64,000 bases of DNA from Aeromonas veronii (GTDB taxonomy: Bacteria; Pseudomonadota; Gammaproteobacteria; Enterobacterales; Aeromonadaceae), in assembly GCF_040215105.1 (NCBI RefSeq), contig NZ_CP157875.1, positions 213,501 through 277,500 on the forward strand, read 5' to 3'. The position numbers were made by a program, and so were the translations under genes. The notes under the pieces were generated by a model. It was given only the letters and a program-made list of their open reading frames with translations. It was not told the origin of the DNA and ran no database searches. Positions 28,135 to 36,251 of this stretch are shown piece after piece; the first letter of the stretch is position 1, and every line of letters starts with the position of its first letter.

Positions 28135-29484
28135 TTAGATGATGCGCTTGAGCAACAGGTGTGCCTTGACCCTGTGGATCCGGGCCAGCAGTTTGCGCAC
28201 CTGATCCGGGTAATCCTGGATCTGCTCAATCTGGTCGAAGCGGCTGATGCGACGGGCATGGGTCAGGATGTTGTCCCGCTCCTCGGCGAAGCGCGCACGC
28301 AGATGGTGGTGCTGATCATGCACCAGCAGGCCGTTCTCCAGATCCAGTGCCCAGGCGCGGGGATTGAGGTTGTTGCCGGTGAGCAACGCCCACTCCTCGT
28401 CCACGAAGATCCCCTTGAGGTGATAGGAGTTCTTCTCGCAGCACCAGAGCATCAGGTTGAGGCGGCCGCTGTCAATGTGACGCTGGTTGCGCTCGGCAAA
28501 CTTGCGCAGGTTGGTCTCGTACAGGTAGGGCAACCCACCGATGGTGGAGAACTTCTCCTCCGGCGGGATGAAGAAGTCGTTGGCCGTCTTGTCACCCACG
28601 ACTATGGTCACCTTGCAACCGCGCTGGAGCAGTGCCTCCACATCCTTGTTCAACTCCTTGGGTGGGTTGAAGTAGGGGGTGCAGATGAAGATCTCCCGCT
28701 CCGTGGCCCGTACCAGGTTGCGGATCATCCGGTTGAGCTGGTTGCCGCGCTTGCCCAGGCCCGCCATGGGGGTGATGGCGATCTCCTGGCTGTTGGGCAG
28801 TATGGTTTCGAAGCGGTACTGGCTGGTACGCAGTGCCTGTTTGAAGCGACGGATCTGCCCTTTCAGCTGCTTGGCGCCGGGAATGCCGGTGCGATCCAGC
28901 CGCTGGACGGCGTCGCTGCGCAGGAAGACGTCATCCACATAGTTGACCATGCTGCGGGTCAGCGCCTGGCTGCGGATCTGGTGATAGCGATCGAAACGGT
29001 AGCGATCCTGCTGGTGCAGGTAGATGTCGTTCAGGCTGGCGCCCGAGTAGAGCAGCACATCGTCGAAGATGAAGCCCTTGAGGTGCAGCACCCCGAGCAG
29101 CTCGCGCCCCTTTACCGGCACTCCGTAAATTTCGATGGGGTGCTCGTGGCGCGCGGCCATCTCCTGATACAGCAGATGGTTGCCACCCTGCTTGCCCTTA
29201 CCGATGAGCCCGCGCTGGGCGCGGTGGAAGTCGACGAAGACTTTGACATCGAGGGCCGGGTTGCGTTGCTTGGCGGCGTAGAGGGCGGAGAGGATCTCCC
29301 GTCCTGCCTCATCGTCTTGCAGGTAGAGGGCGATCAGATAGATACGCTGGGTCGCACCGGCGATGAGGGAGAGGATCCGGCTCTTGAATTCCTTGGCGCT
29401 GCTGAGTACCTGAAACTGATCGGCGGAGACCGCGATCTGGGGCAAACGTGTCAGCGACTGTCGATAATGTGCCGATGAATGCAT
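28135..29484 (-). CDS. pssA: CDP-diacylglycerol-serine O-phosphatidyltransferase
   Basis: Makes phosphatidylserine, the precursor of phosphatidylethanolamine. The 449-residue protein is the phospholipase D-type enzyme: two HKD-like motifs, the first in VLHLKGFIFDD and the second in YHLKGIFVDEEW, plus the SGASLNDIYLHQQDRYRFDRYH and TGNNLNPRAWALDLENG blocks shared with E. coli PssA. The ATG at 29484 (behind CAGG) is preferred; a GTG at 29502 would add six residues. Length matches E. coli. Confidence 0.95.
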   Translation of the reverse strand: MHSSAHYRQSLTRLPQIAVSADQFQVLSSAKEFKSRILSLIAGATQRIYLIALYLQDDEAGREILSALYAAKQRNPALDVKVFVDFHRAQRGLIGKGKQGGNHLLYQEMAARHEHPIEIYGVPVKGRELLGVLHLKGFIFDDVLLYSGASLNDIYLHQQDRYRFDRYHQIRSQALTRSMVNYVDDVFLRSDAVQRLDRTGIPGAKQLKGQIRRFKQALRTSQYRFETILPNSQEIAITPMAGLGKRGNQLNRMIRNLVRATEREIFICTPYFNPPKELNKDVEALLQRGCKVTIVVGDKTANDFFIPPEEKFSTIGGLPYLYETNLRKFAERNQRHIDSGRLNLMLWCCEKNSYHLKGIFVDEEWALLTGNNLNPRAWALDLENGLLVHDQHHHLRARFAEERDNILTHARRISRFDQIEQIQDYPDQVRKLLARIHRVKAHLLLKRII

Positions 29485-29591
29485 AGAGAAACCTGATATC
29501 ACGGGGTTAAGCGTTCCACTCGGGGCAATGAATAGGCGATTCTAACAACCTCACTCCCTCAGCCAAAGTAAAAGAATCATCAAGAAGCTGA

Positions 29592-29617
29592 AAAAGGCCT
29601 CACAACGGAGGCCTTTT
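29592..29617 (-). terminator. Intrinsic terminator after gntU
   Basis: AAAAGGCCTC / GAGGCCTTTT, 10-bp perfect stem with a 6-base loop just after the gntU stop; A/T flanks let it work in both directions. Confidence 0.85.
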
Positions 29618-29632
29618 CGAGGGGAGATCGCC

Positions 29633-30973
29633 TTACAGGAAACTGTAGATGATCATCGCCACGATCCCGCCCGTGGTCCCAATGATGGTTTCCATCACGG
29701 TCCAGGTTTGCAGGGTCTGCTTCTCGCTGAGGCCGAGGTAGCGGTTGGCCAGCCAGAAGCCGGAGTCGTTGACGTGGGACAGCACGATGGCGCCGCCACC
29801 GATGGCGATGGTGATGGTGGCCAGCTGGGCACCGCTCAGGCCGAGGGGTTCCAGCATCGGCAGCACCAGGCCGCAGGCGGTCAGCATGGCGACGGTGGCC
29901 GAGCCCTGGATGACCCGCACCGCGGCGGCCAGGATGAAGGCCAGCGCGACTATGGGCAGGCCGGAGTCCGCCAGGGTATTGCCGAGGGCGGCGCCGACAC
30001 CGGAGTCCACCAGTACCTGCTTGAAGACGCCACCGGCACCGGTCACCAGGATGATGACGCCGGCAGGCTGGATGGCGCTGTTGCAGATGTTCATCACCTC
30101 GTCACGGGACATGCCGCGACGCACCCCCAGCAGATAGAAGGCGGCCAGACAGGCGACCATGATGGCGGTGAAGGGGTGGCCGATGAACTCCAGCCAGTCG
30201 TGCAAGGTGGAACCTGCCTCCACGAAGCGGCTGACGATGGTCTTGAGGCCGATCAACAGCAGCGGCAGGCCGATGAGGCCCATGGCCAGCCCGAAGGAGG
30301 GCAGGGTCTTGCTGTCGTCGTGCACGCTGTTCTGGGCATCGGCGGGGAGGGGGACATCCACCACCTTGCTGATCAGCTGGCCAAACAGCGGGCCCGCCAG
30401 GATCATGGCCGGAATGGCGGCGATGAGGCCGAACAGGATCATGTAACCGAAGTCGGCACCCAGCTGGGAGGCCACCAGGATGGGGCCGGGCGCCGGGATC
30501 AGGAAGGCCTGGCAGGTGGCGATGCCCGCCAGCAGGGCGATGCCGATCTTCACCACGCTGCCGCCGCCACGGCGGACGATGGCGAAGGCGACGCCGATCA
30601 GCAGCACCACGGCCACGTCGAAGAACAGGGGCAGGGCGCAGACAAAGCCGGTGAGGGTCATGGCCCAGCTGGCGCGCTTGACGCCGAAGGTGCCGAGCAG
30701 GGTGTGGGCAACCCGGTCGAGGGCACCGGTCACTTCCATCACCTTGCCGAACATGGCGCCAAGGGCCACGACCACGGCAACGAAGCCGAGAGTGCCCCCC
30801 ATCCCTTTCTGGATGGTGGTGGCGATCTCGGCCGGGTTCATGCCGGCGGCGAGGCCGGCGACCATGGAGACCAAGATGAGGGAGACGACGGCGTGCAGGC
30901 GGGCCTTCATCACCAGAAAGAGCAGCAGCACGATGGAGCCGGCGGCCGTCATGATCAGGGAGAGGTCTGACAT
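29633..30973 (-). CDS. gntU: Gluconate permease (GntP family, GntU-like)
   Basis: Inner-membrane H+/gluconate symporter. The 446-residue protein has about 12 hydrophobic segments and the family signatures VVVALGAMFGKVMEVTGA, QPAGVIILVTGAGGVFKQV, RVIQGSATVAMLTACGL and SHVNDSGFWL. Closest by recall to E. coli GntU. It diverges from gntK, with two GntR-type operators and a CRP site between them, and gntK, edd, eda and gntR follow, so the locus is dedicated to gluconate use. Confidence 0.93.
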   Translation of the reverse strand: MSDLSLIMTAAGSIVLLLFLVMKARLHAVVSLILVSMVAGLAAGMNPAEIATTIQKGMGGTLGFVAVVVALGAMFGKVMEVTGALDRVAHTLLGTFGVKRASWAMTLTGFVCALPLFFDVAVVLLIGVAFAIVRRGGGSVVKIGIALLAGIATCQAFLIPAPGPILVASQLGADFGYMILFGLIAAIPAMILAGPLFGQLISKVVDVPLPADAQNSVHDDSKTLPSFGLAMGLIGLPLLLIGLKTIVSRFVEAGSTLHDWLEFIGHPFTAIMVACLAAFYLLGVRRGMSRDEVMNICNSAIQPAGVIILVTGAGGVFKQVLVDSGVGAALGNTLADSGLPIVALAFILAAAVRVIQGSATVAMLTACGLVLPMLEPLGLSGAQLATITIAIGGGAIVLSHVNDSGFWLANRYLGLSEKQTLQTWTVMETIIGTTGGIVAMIIYSFL

Positions 30974-31108
30974 TGTTATGCGTTCCTTATTCCAAGTTCG
31001 ATTGCGATAGCCTGGCGCGCGTTATCCAAGCATATCTACATGATTTGTTTATATTTATTGTTTTATCTCTGCCCCATGCCACTGGCCGGGCGCCGAGACT
31101 GTTCAGTC

Positions 31109-31124
31109 TGTGGCAGACTTCACA
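31109..31124. promoter_or_regulatory. CRP binding site in the gntU/gntK gap
   Basis: TGTGG-CAGACT-TCACA matches the CRP consensus TGTGA-N6-TCACA at nine of ten positions. It is centred about 38-42 bases upstream of the predicted gntK start, as for a class II activator site. Confidence 0.7.
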
Positions 31125-31147
31125 TTTTTCGTTGTTACCGGTAACAT
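31119..31147 (+). promoter_or_regulatory. Proposed gntK promoter
   Basis: TTCACA (31119-31124), 17 bases, TAACAT (31142-31147). The -10 lies inside the first GntR operator and the -35 overlaps the CRP site. Confidence 0.5.
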
Positions 31148-31160
31148 GTTACCGGTAACG
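31133..31160. promoter_or_regulatory. Two adjacent GntR operators
   Basis: TGTTACCGGTAACA (31133-31146) is followed directly by TGTTACCGGTAACG (31147-31160). Both are GntR-type palindromes (E. coli consensus ATGTTACCGGTAACAT). They cover the gntK promoter and could also affect the divergent gntU. Confidence 0.9.
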
Positions 31161-31218
31161 TGGTAAGTTAAAACCCATCAACGACACGTTTTTTGAAAAA
31201 TGAGATAGAGGTCAAACA

Positions 31219-31728
31219 ATGGCGGGCAAGAGCATTATCGTGATGGGTGTGTGTGGTAGCGGCAAATCCAGCGTCGGCCTTCGGGTGGCTGAAATCCTCG
31301 GTGCCAAGTTCATCGACGGTGATGACCTGCACCCCCGCGCCAATATCCAGAAGATGGCGGGGGGCAATCCCCTCAACGACGAGGACCGCGCCCCCTGGCT
31401 TGAGCGGATCCGTGATGCGGCCTACAGCCTGGAGCAGAAGAACGAGGTGGGCGTGATCGTCTGCTCCGCCCTCAAGCGCCAGTACCGGGATCAGATCCGC
31501 GACGGCAACGAATCTGTGCACTTCCTGTTCCTCGACGGCGACCAGCCCCTGATCCTGGAACGGATGCGTGCCCGCAAGGGCCACTTCATGCGAGAGAGCA
31601 TGGTACAAAGCCAGTTTGATACTCTGGAGCGCCCAGATGGCGAGGCCGGGGTATTCCACATCGATATAGACGGGACCTTCGATCTGGTGGTCGATCGGGC
31701 CGTCACGGCACTGGAGCAGGCCCTGTGA
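31219..31728 (+). CDS. gntK: Gluconokinase
   Basis: Phosphorylates gluconate to 6-phosphogluconate with ATP. The 169-residue protein has the P-loop GVCGSGKSS (residues 10-18), DGDDLHPRANIQKMAGG (31-47) for substrate binding, and the CSALKRQYRD segment, as in E. coli GntK. ATG 31219 follows GAGG. It is read with edd and eda; spacing of about 60 bases to edd suggests one transcript. Confidence 0.96.
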   Translation: MAGKSIIVMGVCGSGKSSVGLRVAEILGAKFIDGDDLHPRANIQKMAGGNPLNDEDRAPWLERIRDAAYSLEQKNEVGVIVCSALKRQYRDQIRDGNESVHFLFLDGDQPLILERMRARKGHFMRESMVQSQFDTLERPDGEAGVFHIDIDGTFDLVVDRAVTALEQAL

Positions 31729-31789
31729 GCCGCCCCCTGATCCCGGCGGTTGCCGACCGCCGACCCATGATTTCACCGGAGCAAGCGTC

Positions 31790-33586
31790 ATGATCCATCC
31801 CGTGATCCAGGCGGTCACCGACCGTATCCGCGAGCGCAGCCGTACCCGCCGCGCCGCCTTCCAGGCCCGCATCCAACGCCAGGCCGAGCAGGGCAAGACC
31901 CGTGCCGCCCTGGCCTGCGGCAACCTTGCCCATGCCGTGGCGGCGTCCAGCTGCGACGAGAAGGGCCGCATCCTCGACATGACCCGGGCCAATGTCGGCA
32001 TCGTCACCGCCTACAACGACATGCTGAGCGCCCATCAGCCCTATCAGGGCTATCCGGATCAGATCAAGGCGGTGCTGGCCGAGCTCGGCCACAGCGCCCA
32101 GGTGGCCGGCGGCGTGCCTGCCATGTGCGATGGCGTCACCCAGGGCCAGCCGGGAATGGACATGTCCCTGTTCTCCCGGGATCTCATCGCCCAGGCGACG
32201 GCACTGTCCCTCTCTCACAACACCTTCGATGCGACCCTGCTGCTCGGCATCTGCGACAAGATAGCCCCGGGCCAGATCATGGGGGCGCTCTCCCACGCCC
32301 ACCTGCCCACCGCCTTCGTCCCCGCCGGCCCCATGGCCAGCGGCATCAGCAACGACGAGAAGGTCAAGGTGCGCCAGCAGTACGCCGCCGGCGAAGTGGG
32401 CCGTGATGCCCTGCTGCAGATGGAGTGCGGCGCCTACCACTCGGCCGGTACTTGTACCTTCTACGGCACCGCCAACACCAACCAGCTGGTGTTCGAGGCC
32501 ATGGGCCTGATGCTGCCGGGCTCCGCCTTCGTGCATCCCCACAGCGCGCTGCGCCGTGCCCTGACCGCCGAGGCGGCCCGCCGCATCAGCGCCATGATCC
32601 CGGGCTCCCCGGCCTATCGCCCCCTGATCGAGGTGATTGACGAGCGCGCCCTGGTGAACGGCCTGGTGGCCCTGCTCGCCTCCGGTGGCAGCACCAACCA
32701 CAGTATCCACATGGTGGCGCTGGCCCGCGCCGCGGGGCTGGAACTGACCTGGGACGATCTCAGCGATCTCTCCGACGTGGTGCCGCTGCTGGTACGCATG
32801 TACCCGAACGGCCCGGCGGACGTGAACGCCTTCGAGCAGGCCGGCGCCGTGCCGGGACTGATGCGCCGGTTGGCGCAAGACAACCTGATCCACCTGGATG
32901 CCACCCCGACCTTCGGCGAGATGCAGGACTATCTCAGTCGCCCGCAGCTGGTGGATGGCAAGCTGGTGTGGCAACCGGTGGGCGAGAGTACGGATCCGAG
33001 TGTCCTCTCTCCTTCCGGCTCAGTGTTCCAGGTCACCGGTGGCACCAAGCTGCTGGCGGGTAACCTGGGCCGCGCCGTGGTCAAGGTCTCTGCGGTGGCG
33101 CCGGAATATCGCGTCATCGAGGCCCCGGCCCGGGTCTTCTCCTCCCAGCACGCGGTGGAAGCGGCCTACAAGGCTGGCGGGCTCAATCAGGATGCGGTCA
33201 TCGTGGTGCGCCACAACGGCCCGGCCGCCAACGGCATGCCGGAGCTGCACAAGCTGATGCCGGTGCTCGGCAACCTGCAAAAGGCGGGTCACAAGGTGGC
33301 GCTGGTCACCGATGGCCGCCTGTCCGGGGCTTCCGGCAAGATCCCGGCCGCCATCCACGTCACTCCGGAGGCGCTGCATGGCGGGGCCATCGGCCTGCTG
33401 CGTGATGGCGACCTGCTGCGGGTGGATGCCGAAACCGGTACTCTGGATTGCCTGACCGACCTGAGTGGTCGCAGCCAGGCCGAGATTGACCTGACCCTGG
33501 AGCAAGAGGGCTGGGGTCGTGAACTGTTCAGCGTGATGCGTCGCGCGGTATCGAGCGCCGAGTGTGGCGCCACCATCTTTGACTGA
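31790..33586 (+). CDS. edd: 6-phosphogluconate dehydratase
   Basis: Converts 6-phosphogluconate to 2-keto-3-deoxy-6-phosphogluconate, first specific step of the Entner-Doudoroff pathway. The 598-residue protein has the IlvD/Edd blocks: TAYNDMLSAHQPYQGYPDQI, CDGVTQGQPGMDMS (iron-sulfur Cys), GICDKIAPGQIMG (second Cys), GTCTFYGTANTNQ and TDGRLSGASGKIPAAIHVTPE. GGAG before the ATG. Usual length. Confidence 0.97.
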   Translation: MIHPVIQAVTDRIRERSRTRRAAFQARIQRQAEQGKTRAALACGNLAHAVAASSCDEKGRILDMTRANVGIVTAYNDMLSAHQPYQGYPDQIKAVLAELGHSAQVAGGVPAMCDGVTQGQPGMDMSLFSRDLIAQATALSLSHNTFDATLLLGICDKIAPGQIMGALSHAHLPTAFVPAGPMASGISNDEKVKVRQQYAAGEVGRDALLQMECGAYHSAGTCTFYGTANTNQLVFEAMGLMLPGSAFVHPHSALRRALTAEAARRISAMIPGSPAYRPLIEVIDERALVNGLVALLASGGSTNHSIHMVALARAAGLELTWDDLSDLSDVVPLLVRMYPNGPADVNAFEQAGAVPGLMRRLAQDNLIHLDATPTFGEMQDYLSRPQLVDGKLVWQPVGESTDPSVLSPSGSVFQVTGGTKLLAGNLGRAVVKVSAVAPEYRVIEAPARVFSSQHAVEAAYKAGGLNQDAVIVVRHNGPAANGMPELHKLMPVLGNLQKAGHKVALVTDGRLSGASGKIPAAIHVTPEALHGGAIGLLRDGDLLRVDAETGTLDCLTDLSGRSQAEIDLTLEQEGWGRELFSVMRRAVSSAECGATIFD

Positions 33587-33595
33587 GGAAGAGCA

Positions 33596-34237
33596 ATGCA
33601 AAACTGGAAAGTGACTCCCGCCGAGGTGTTTGCCGCCTCCCCGCTGGTGCCCGTGATGGTCATCAATGAGCTGGATCAGGCCCTGCCCATGGCCAAGGCC
33701 CTGCTGGCCGGTGGCATCTCGGTCTTCGAGATCACCCTGCGTACCCCGGTGGCGCTGGATGCCATCGCCCTCATCGCCCGTGAGATGCCGGAAGCCATGG
33801 TGGGGGCGGGGACTGTGCTCAACAGCGCCCAGTTCGATGCCGCCGTGGCCGCCGGTGCCCGCTTCGTCATCTCCCCGGGCATGACCCCGGCCCTGCTGGC
33901 CCATGCGGCCAAGAGCACGGCGCCGCTGATCCCCGGGGTAGCCACCCCGTCCGAGGTGATGCAGGCGCTGGAAGCCGGGTACGATCACCTGAAGTTCTTC
34001 CCGGCCGAGGCCAACGGCGGCACCAAGGCGCTGTCCGCCATCGCCGCCCCCCTGCCCCAGGTCAAGTTCTGCCCGACCGGCGGCATCGGCCCGAAAAACG
34101 TGGCCGACTATCTGGCTCTGAAATGTGTCGCCACCGTTGGCGGCTCCTGGATGCTGCCGGCAGAGGCCGTCAAGGCCGGCAACTGGGATGAGGTGACCCG
34201 CCTGTCCCGTGAAGCGGTTGAATTGGTTAAACGCTAA
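33596..34237 (+). CDS. eda: KDPG/KHG aldolase
   Basis: Splits 2-keto-3-deoxy-6-phosphogluconate into pyruvate and glyceraldehyde 3-phosphate. The 213-residue protein has catalytic Glu45 (VFEITLRT), Schiff-base Lys133 (LKFFPAE) and the phosphate-binding CPTGGIG. It starts nine bases after edd with a strong GAGGAAG, so the pair is cotranscribed. Confidence 0.97.
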   Translation: MQNWKVTPAEVFAASPLVPVMVINELDQALPMAKALLAGGISVFEITLRTPVALDAIALIAREMPEAMVGAGTVLNSAQFDAAVAAGARFVISPGMTPALLAHAAKSTAPLIPGVATPSEVMQALEAGYDHLKFFPAEANGGTKALSAIAAPLPQVKFCPTGGIGPKNVADYLALKCVATVGGSWMLPAEAVKAGNWDEVTRLSREAVELVKR

Positions 34238-34261
34238 GTCTTTATCGTTTAGCAAAACTAA

Positions 34262-34292
34262 ACAGGCCACCCCAGGGTGGCCTGTCGTTTTT
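34262..34292. terminator. Terminator between eda and gntR
   Basis: ACAGGCCACC, CCAG, GGTGGCCTGT, then CGTTTTT; 10-bp perfect stem serving eda on the plus strand. Confidence 0.85.
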
Positions 34293-34362
34293 CGTGCAAA
34301 GCAGGGGAAGCGGGATGTTTTTGTCCCGCCCGCCGCCTCCCGAGGGTCAGGCCGGGCGCCGT

Positions 34363-35370
34363 TTAACCCAGGCTCTCCCCTTCATAGAGGGAGAAACCCA
34401 TGTCCCGGCGGTTCTCGGGGTGGGGCTGGCCGCTCAGCCGGGCCAGCAGCATGGCGGCCGCCTCGCGGCCTATCTCCTGGCGCGGGGTGACGATGCTGGC
34501 GAGCTTGGGGGTCATGGCATGGCCGATGTCGAGGGCGTTGCTGCCGGCGATGGCGACCTGCTGAGGCACGGGGATCCACTTGGCCTGGCACTGCAGCAGG
34601 GCCCCCACCGCCAGGTCATCGTTGGTGCAGAACAGGCCGTCCAGATCCGGATAGCGCACCAACGCCTGGTCCAGCAACTGGCCTCCCAGGGTGAAGGTGG
34701 AGGATTGCTCGGTCAGCAGGTGGCGCCCCTCGAGGCCAGCCTCATTCATCGCCTGGTAATAGCCTTCCATCCGCAACTGGGTACGCACATCGAGCCGCGC
34801 CCCCAGATAGACCACCTTGCGCCGCCCCCGGCGCAGCATCTCTGTTACCATGGCCCGGGCGGCCGCCCGGTGATCCATGCCGACCACCATGTCGATGGGA
34901 TCCTGGGGCAGGTCCATGGTCTCCACCACCGGGATGCCGGCGGTGGCGATCATCTTGCGGGTGCGCTCGGTGTGCTGGCTGTCCGAGAGGATCAGGCCAT
35001 CCACGTTGTAGGAGAGCAGGGAGGCGACCTGCTCTTCTTCTCGCAGCGGGCTGTAGCCGTAGTGGGCCAGCAGGGTCTGGTAGCCGGCGGGACGGGTCAC
35101 CGATTCGATGCCGTGCACCACGGCGGAGAAGACCTGGTTGGAGAGGGAGGGGATCAGGATGCCGATGGCCTTGCTGGTGGCGTTGGAGAGGATCTCTGGT
35201 GCCCGGTTCGGGATGTAGCCCAGGGTCTCCACCGCGGCGGCGACCCGCTCGCGAGTGCCCTCGGCCACGGCCTGGGGATCCCTCAGATAGCGGCTGACGG
35301 TCATCTTGGTCACCCCGGTCAGATCGGCGATGTCTTGCAGGGTAGGGCGGCGCTTGCGGGTATCGTTCAT
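34363..35370 (-). CDS. gntR: Gluconate-responsive LacI-family repressor GntR
   Basis: A LacI/GalR-type repressor. The 335-residue protein has the N-terminal helix-turn-helix TLQDIADLTGVTKMTVSRYL (residues 10-29) and hinge (PNRAPEILSNATSKAIGILIPSL region), followed by a periplasmic-binding-like sugar domain. ATG 35370 is chosen because it directly precedes the helix-turn-helix. GntR-type palindromes lie upstream of gntK and of this gene, which points to gluconate control of edd-eda, gntK and possibly gntU. Confidence 0.93.
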   Translation of the reverse strand: MNDTRKRRPTLQDIADLTGVTKMTVSRYLRDPQAVAEGTRERVAAAVETLGYIPNRAPEILSNATSKAIGILIPSLSNQVFSAVVHGIESVTRPAGYQTLLAHYGYSPLREEEQVASLLSYNVDGLILSDSQHTERTRKMIATAGIPVVETMDLPQDPIDMVVGMDHRAAARAMVTEMLRRGRRKVVYLGARLDVRTQLRMEGYYQAMNEAGLEGRHLLTEQSSTFTLGGQLLDQALVRYPDLDGLFCTNDDLAVGALLQCQAKWIPVPQQVAIAGSNALDIGHAMTPKLASIVTPRQEIGREAAAMLLARLSGQPHPENRRDMGFSLYEGESLG

Positions 35371-35387
35371 CTGGGGGTCCGGCGAGA

Positions 35388-35403
35388 ATGTTACAGGTAA
35401 CAT
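35388..35403. promoter_or_regulatory. GntR operator before gntR
   Basis: ATGTTACAGGTAACAT, an almost perfect match to the GntR consensus with one central change. It lies 18 bases upstream of the gntR start, so autoregulation is likely, and it may touch the divergent qnr promoter. Confidence 0.85.
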
Positions 35404-35457
35404 TAACGGTTTTGGGTAGCAAAGTCAGCCGATGGTGCTGCCGCTGGGAGGTTTCAA

Positions 35458-36108
35458 TTGATAAAGGGCAAGAGCTTCAACGGGAAACGGTTCGAACAGC
35501 AGGAGGTGGACGATGAAGATTTCAGCGATTGCCGCTTCATCGACTGCAACTTCTCCTGGCTGGATCTGAGCGAGAGCCGCTTCGTCGACTGCAGTTTCTA
35601 CGACAGGGAGCACGAACAGGGTTGTCAGCTGCAGGGCTGCGATCTGCGGGAAGCCAGCTTCCTGCGCTGTGACCTCACCCTGGCCGACCTGAGCCGCAGC
35701 CAGTGTCTGGGGCTGGAGATGCGAGATTGCCAGGCCATGGGCATCAACTTCGCCAACGCCAGCTTTGCCAACCAGATCACCCGGAAGAGCTACTTCTGCG
35801 AGGCGCACCTGACCGGCAACAACTTCAGCTACGGCAACTTCGAGGGCTGCCTGCTGGAGCAGTGCGAACTCGGTGGCAACCGCTGGCAGGGGGCCAATCT
35901 GCTGGGGGCCTCCCTCGCGGGATCCGATCTCGGCGGCTCAGCCTTCGGACAGATAGACTGGACCAGCTTCAACCTGCAGGGCTGCGATCTGCGCCAGTGC
36001 GATCTGCCGGGTCTGGATCTGCGGCGGGTCAATCTGGAGGGGGTAAAGATCAGCGAGGAGCAGCAGCAGGGCTTGCTGGAGCAGATAGGCCTGATCGTCT
36101 TCCCCTAA
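35458..36108 (+). CDS. qnr: Qnr-family pentapeptide repeat protein
   Basis: A 216-residue right-handed beta-helix protein built of A(D/N)LXX-type repeats (e.g. CNFSWLDLSE, CDLTLADLS, GANLLGASLAGSDLGGS). The order of segments, including FYDREHEQGCQLQ, ITRKSYFC, CELGGNRWQGA, FDWTS-like IDWTSFN and the C-terminal GVKISEEQQQ, parallels QnrB/AhQnr, which protect DNA gyrase from quinolones by DNA mimicry. The start is TTG 35458 behind GGGAGG; no ATG fits. No LexA box is seen upstream. Confidence 0.85.
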   Translation: MIKGKSFNGKRFEQQEVDDEDFSDCRFIDCNFSWLDLSESRFVDCSFYDREHEQGCQLQGCDLREASFLRCDLTLADLSRSQCLGLEMRDCQAMGINFANASFANQITRKSYFCEAHLTGNNFSYGNFEGCLLEQCELGGNRWQGANLLGASLAGSDLGGSAFGQIDWTSFNLQGCDLRQCDLPGLDLRRVNLEGVKISEEQQQGLLEQIGLIVFP

Positions 36109-36214
36109 ATGACTGGATGATGTGAGAGATGGGGAGGGCGAACGGCTTGATGAGCCGGCCGGATGGGCAGAATAGTCGGTAAGTTTTCATCATCCTGGCC
36201 ACCCGCCAACACCA

Positions 36215-36239
36215 GAAAGCCTGCATCATGCAGGCTTTC
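36215..36239. terminator. Bidirectional terminator between qnr and envC
   Basis: GAAAGCCTGCAT, C, ATGCAGGCTTTC: 12-bp perfect stem between convergent genes. Confidence 0.85.
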
Positions 36240-36251
36240 GTGAAGGTCAGG

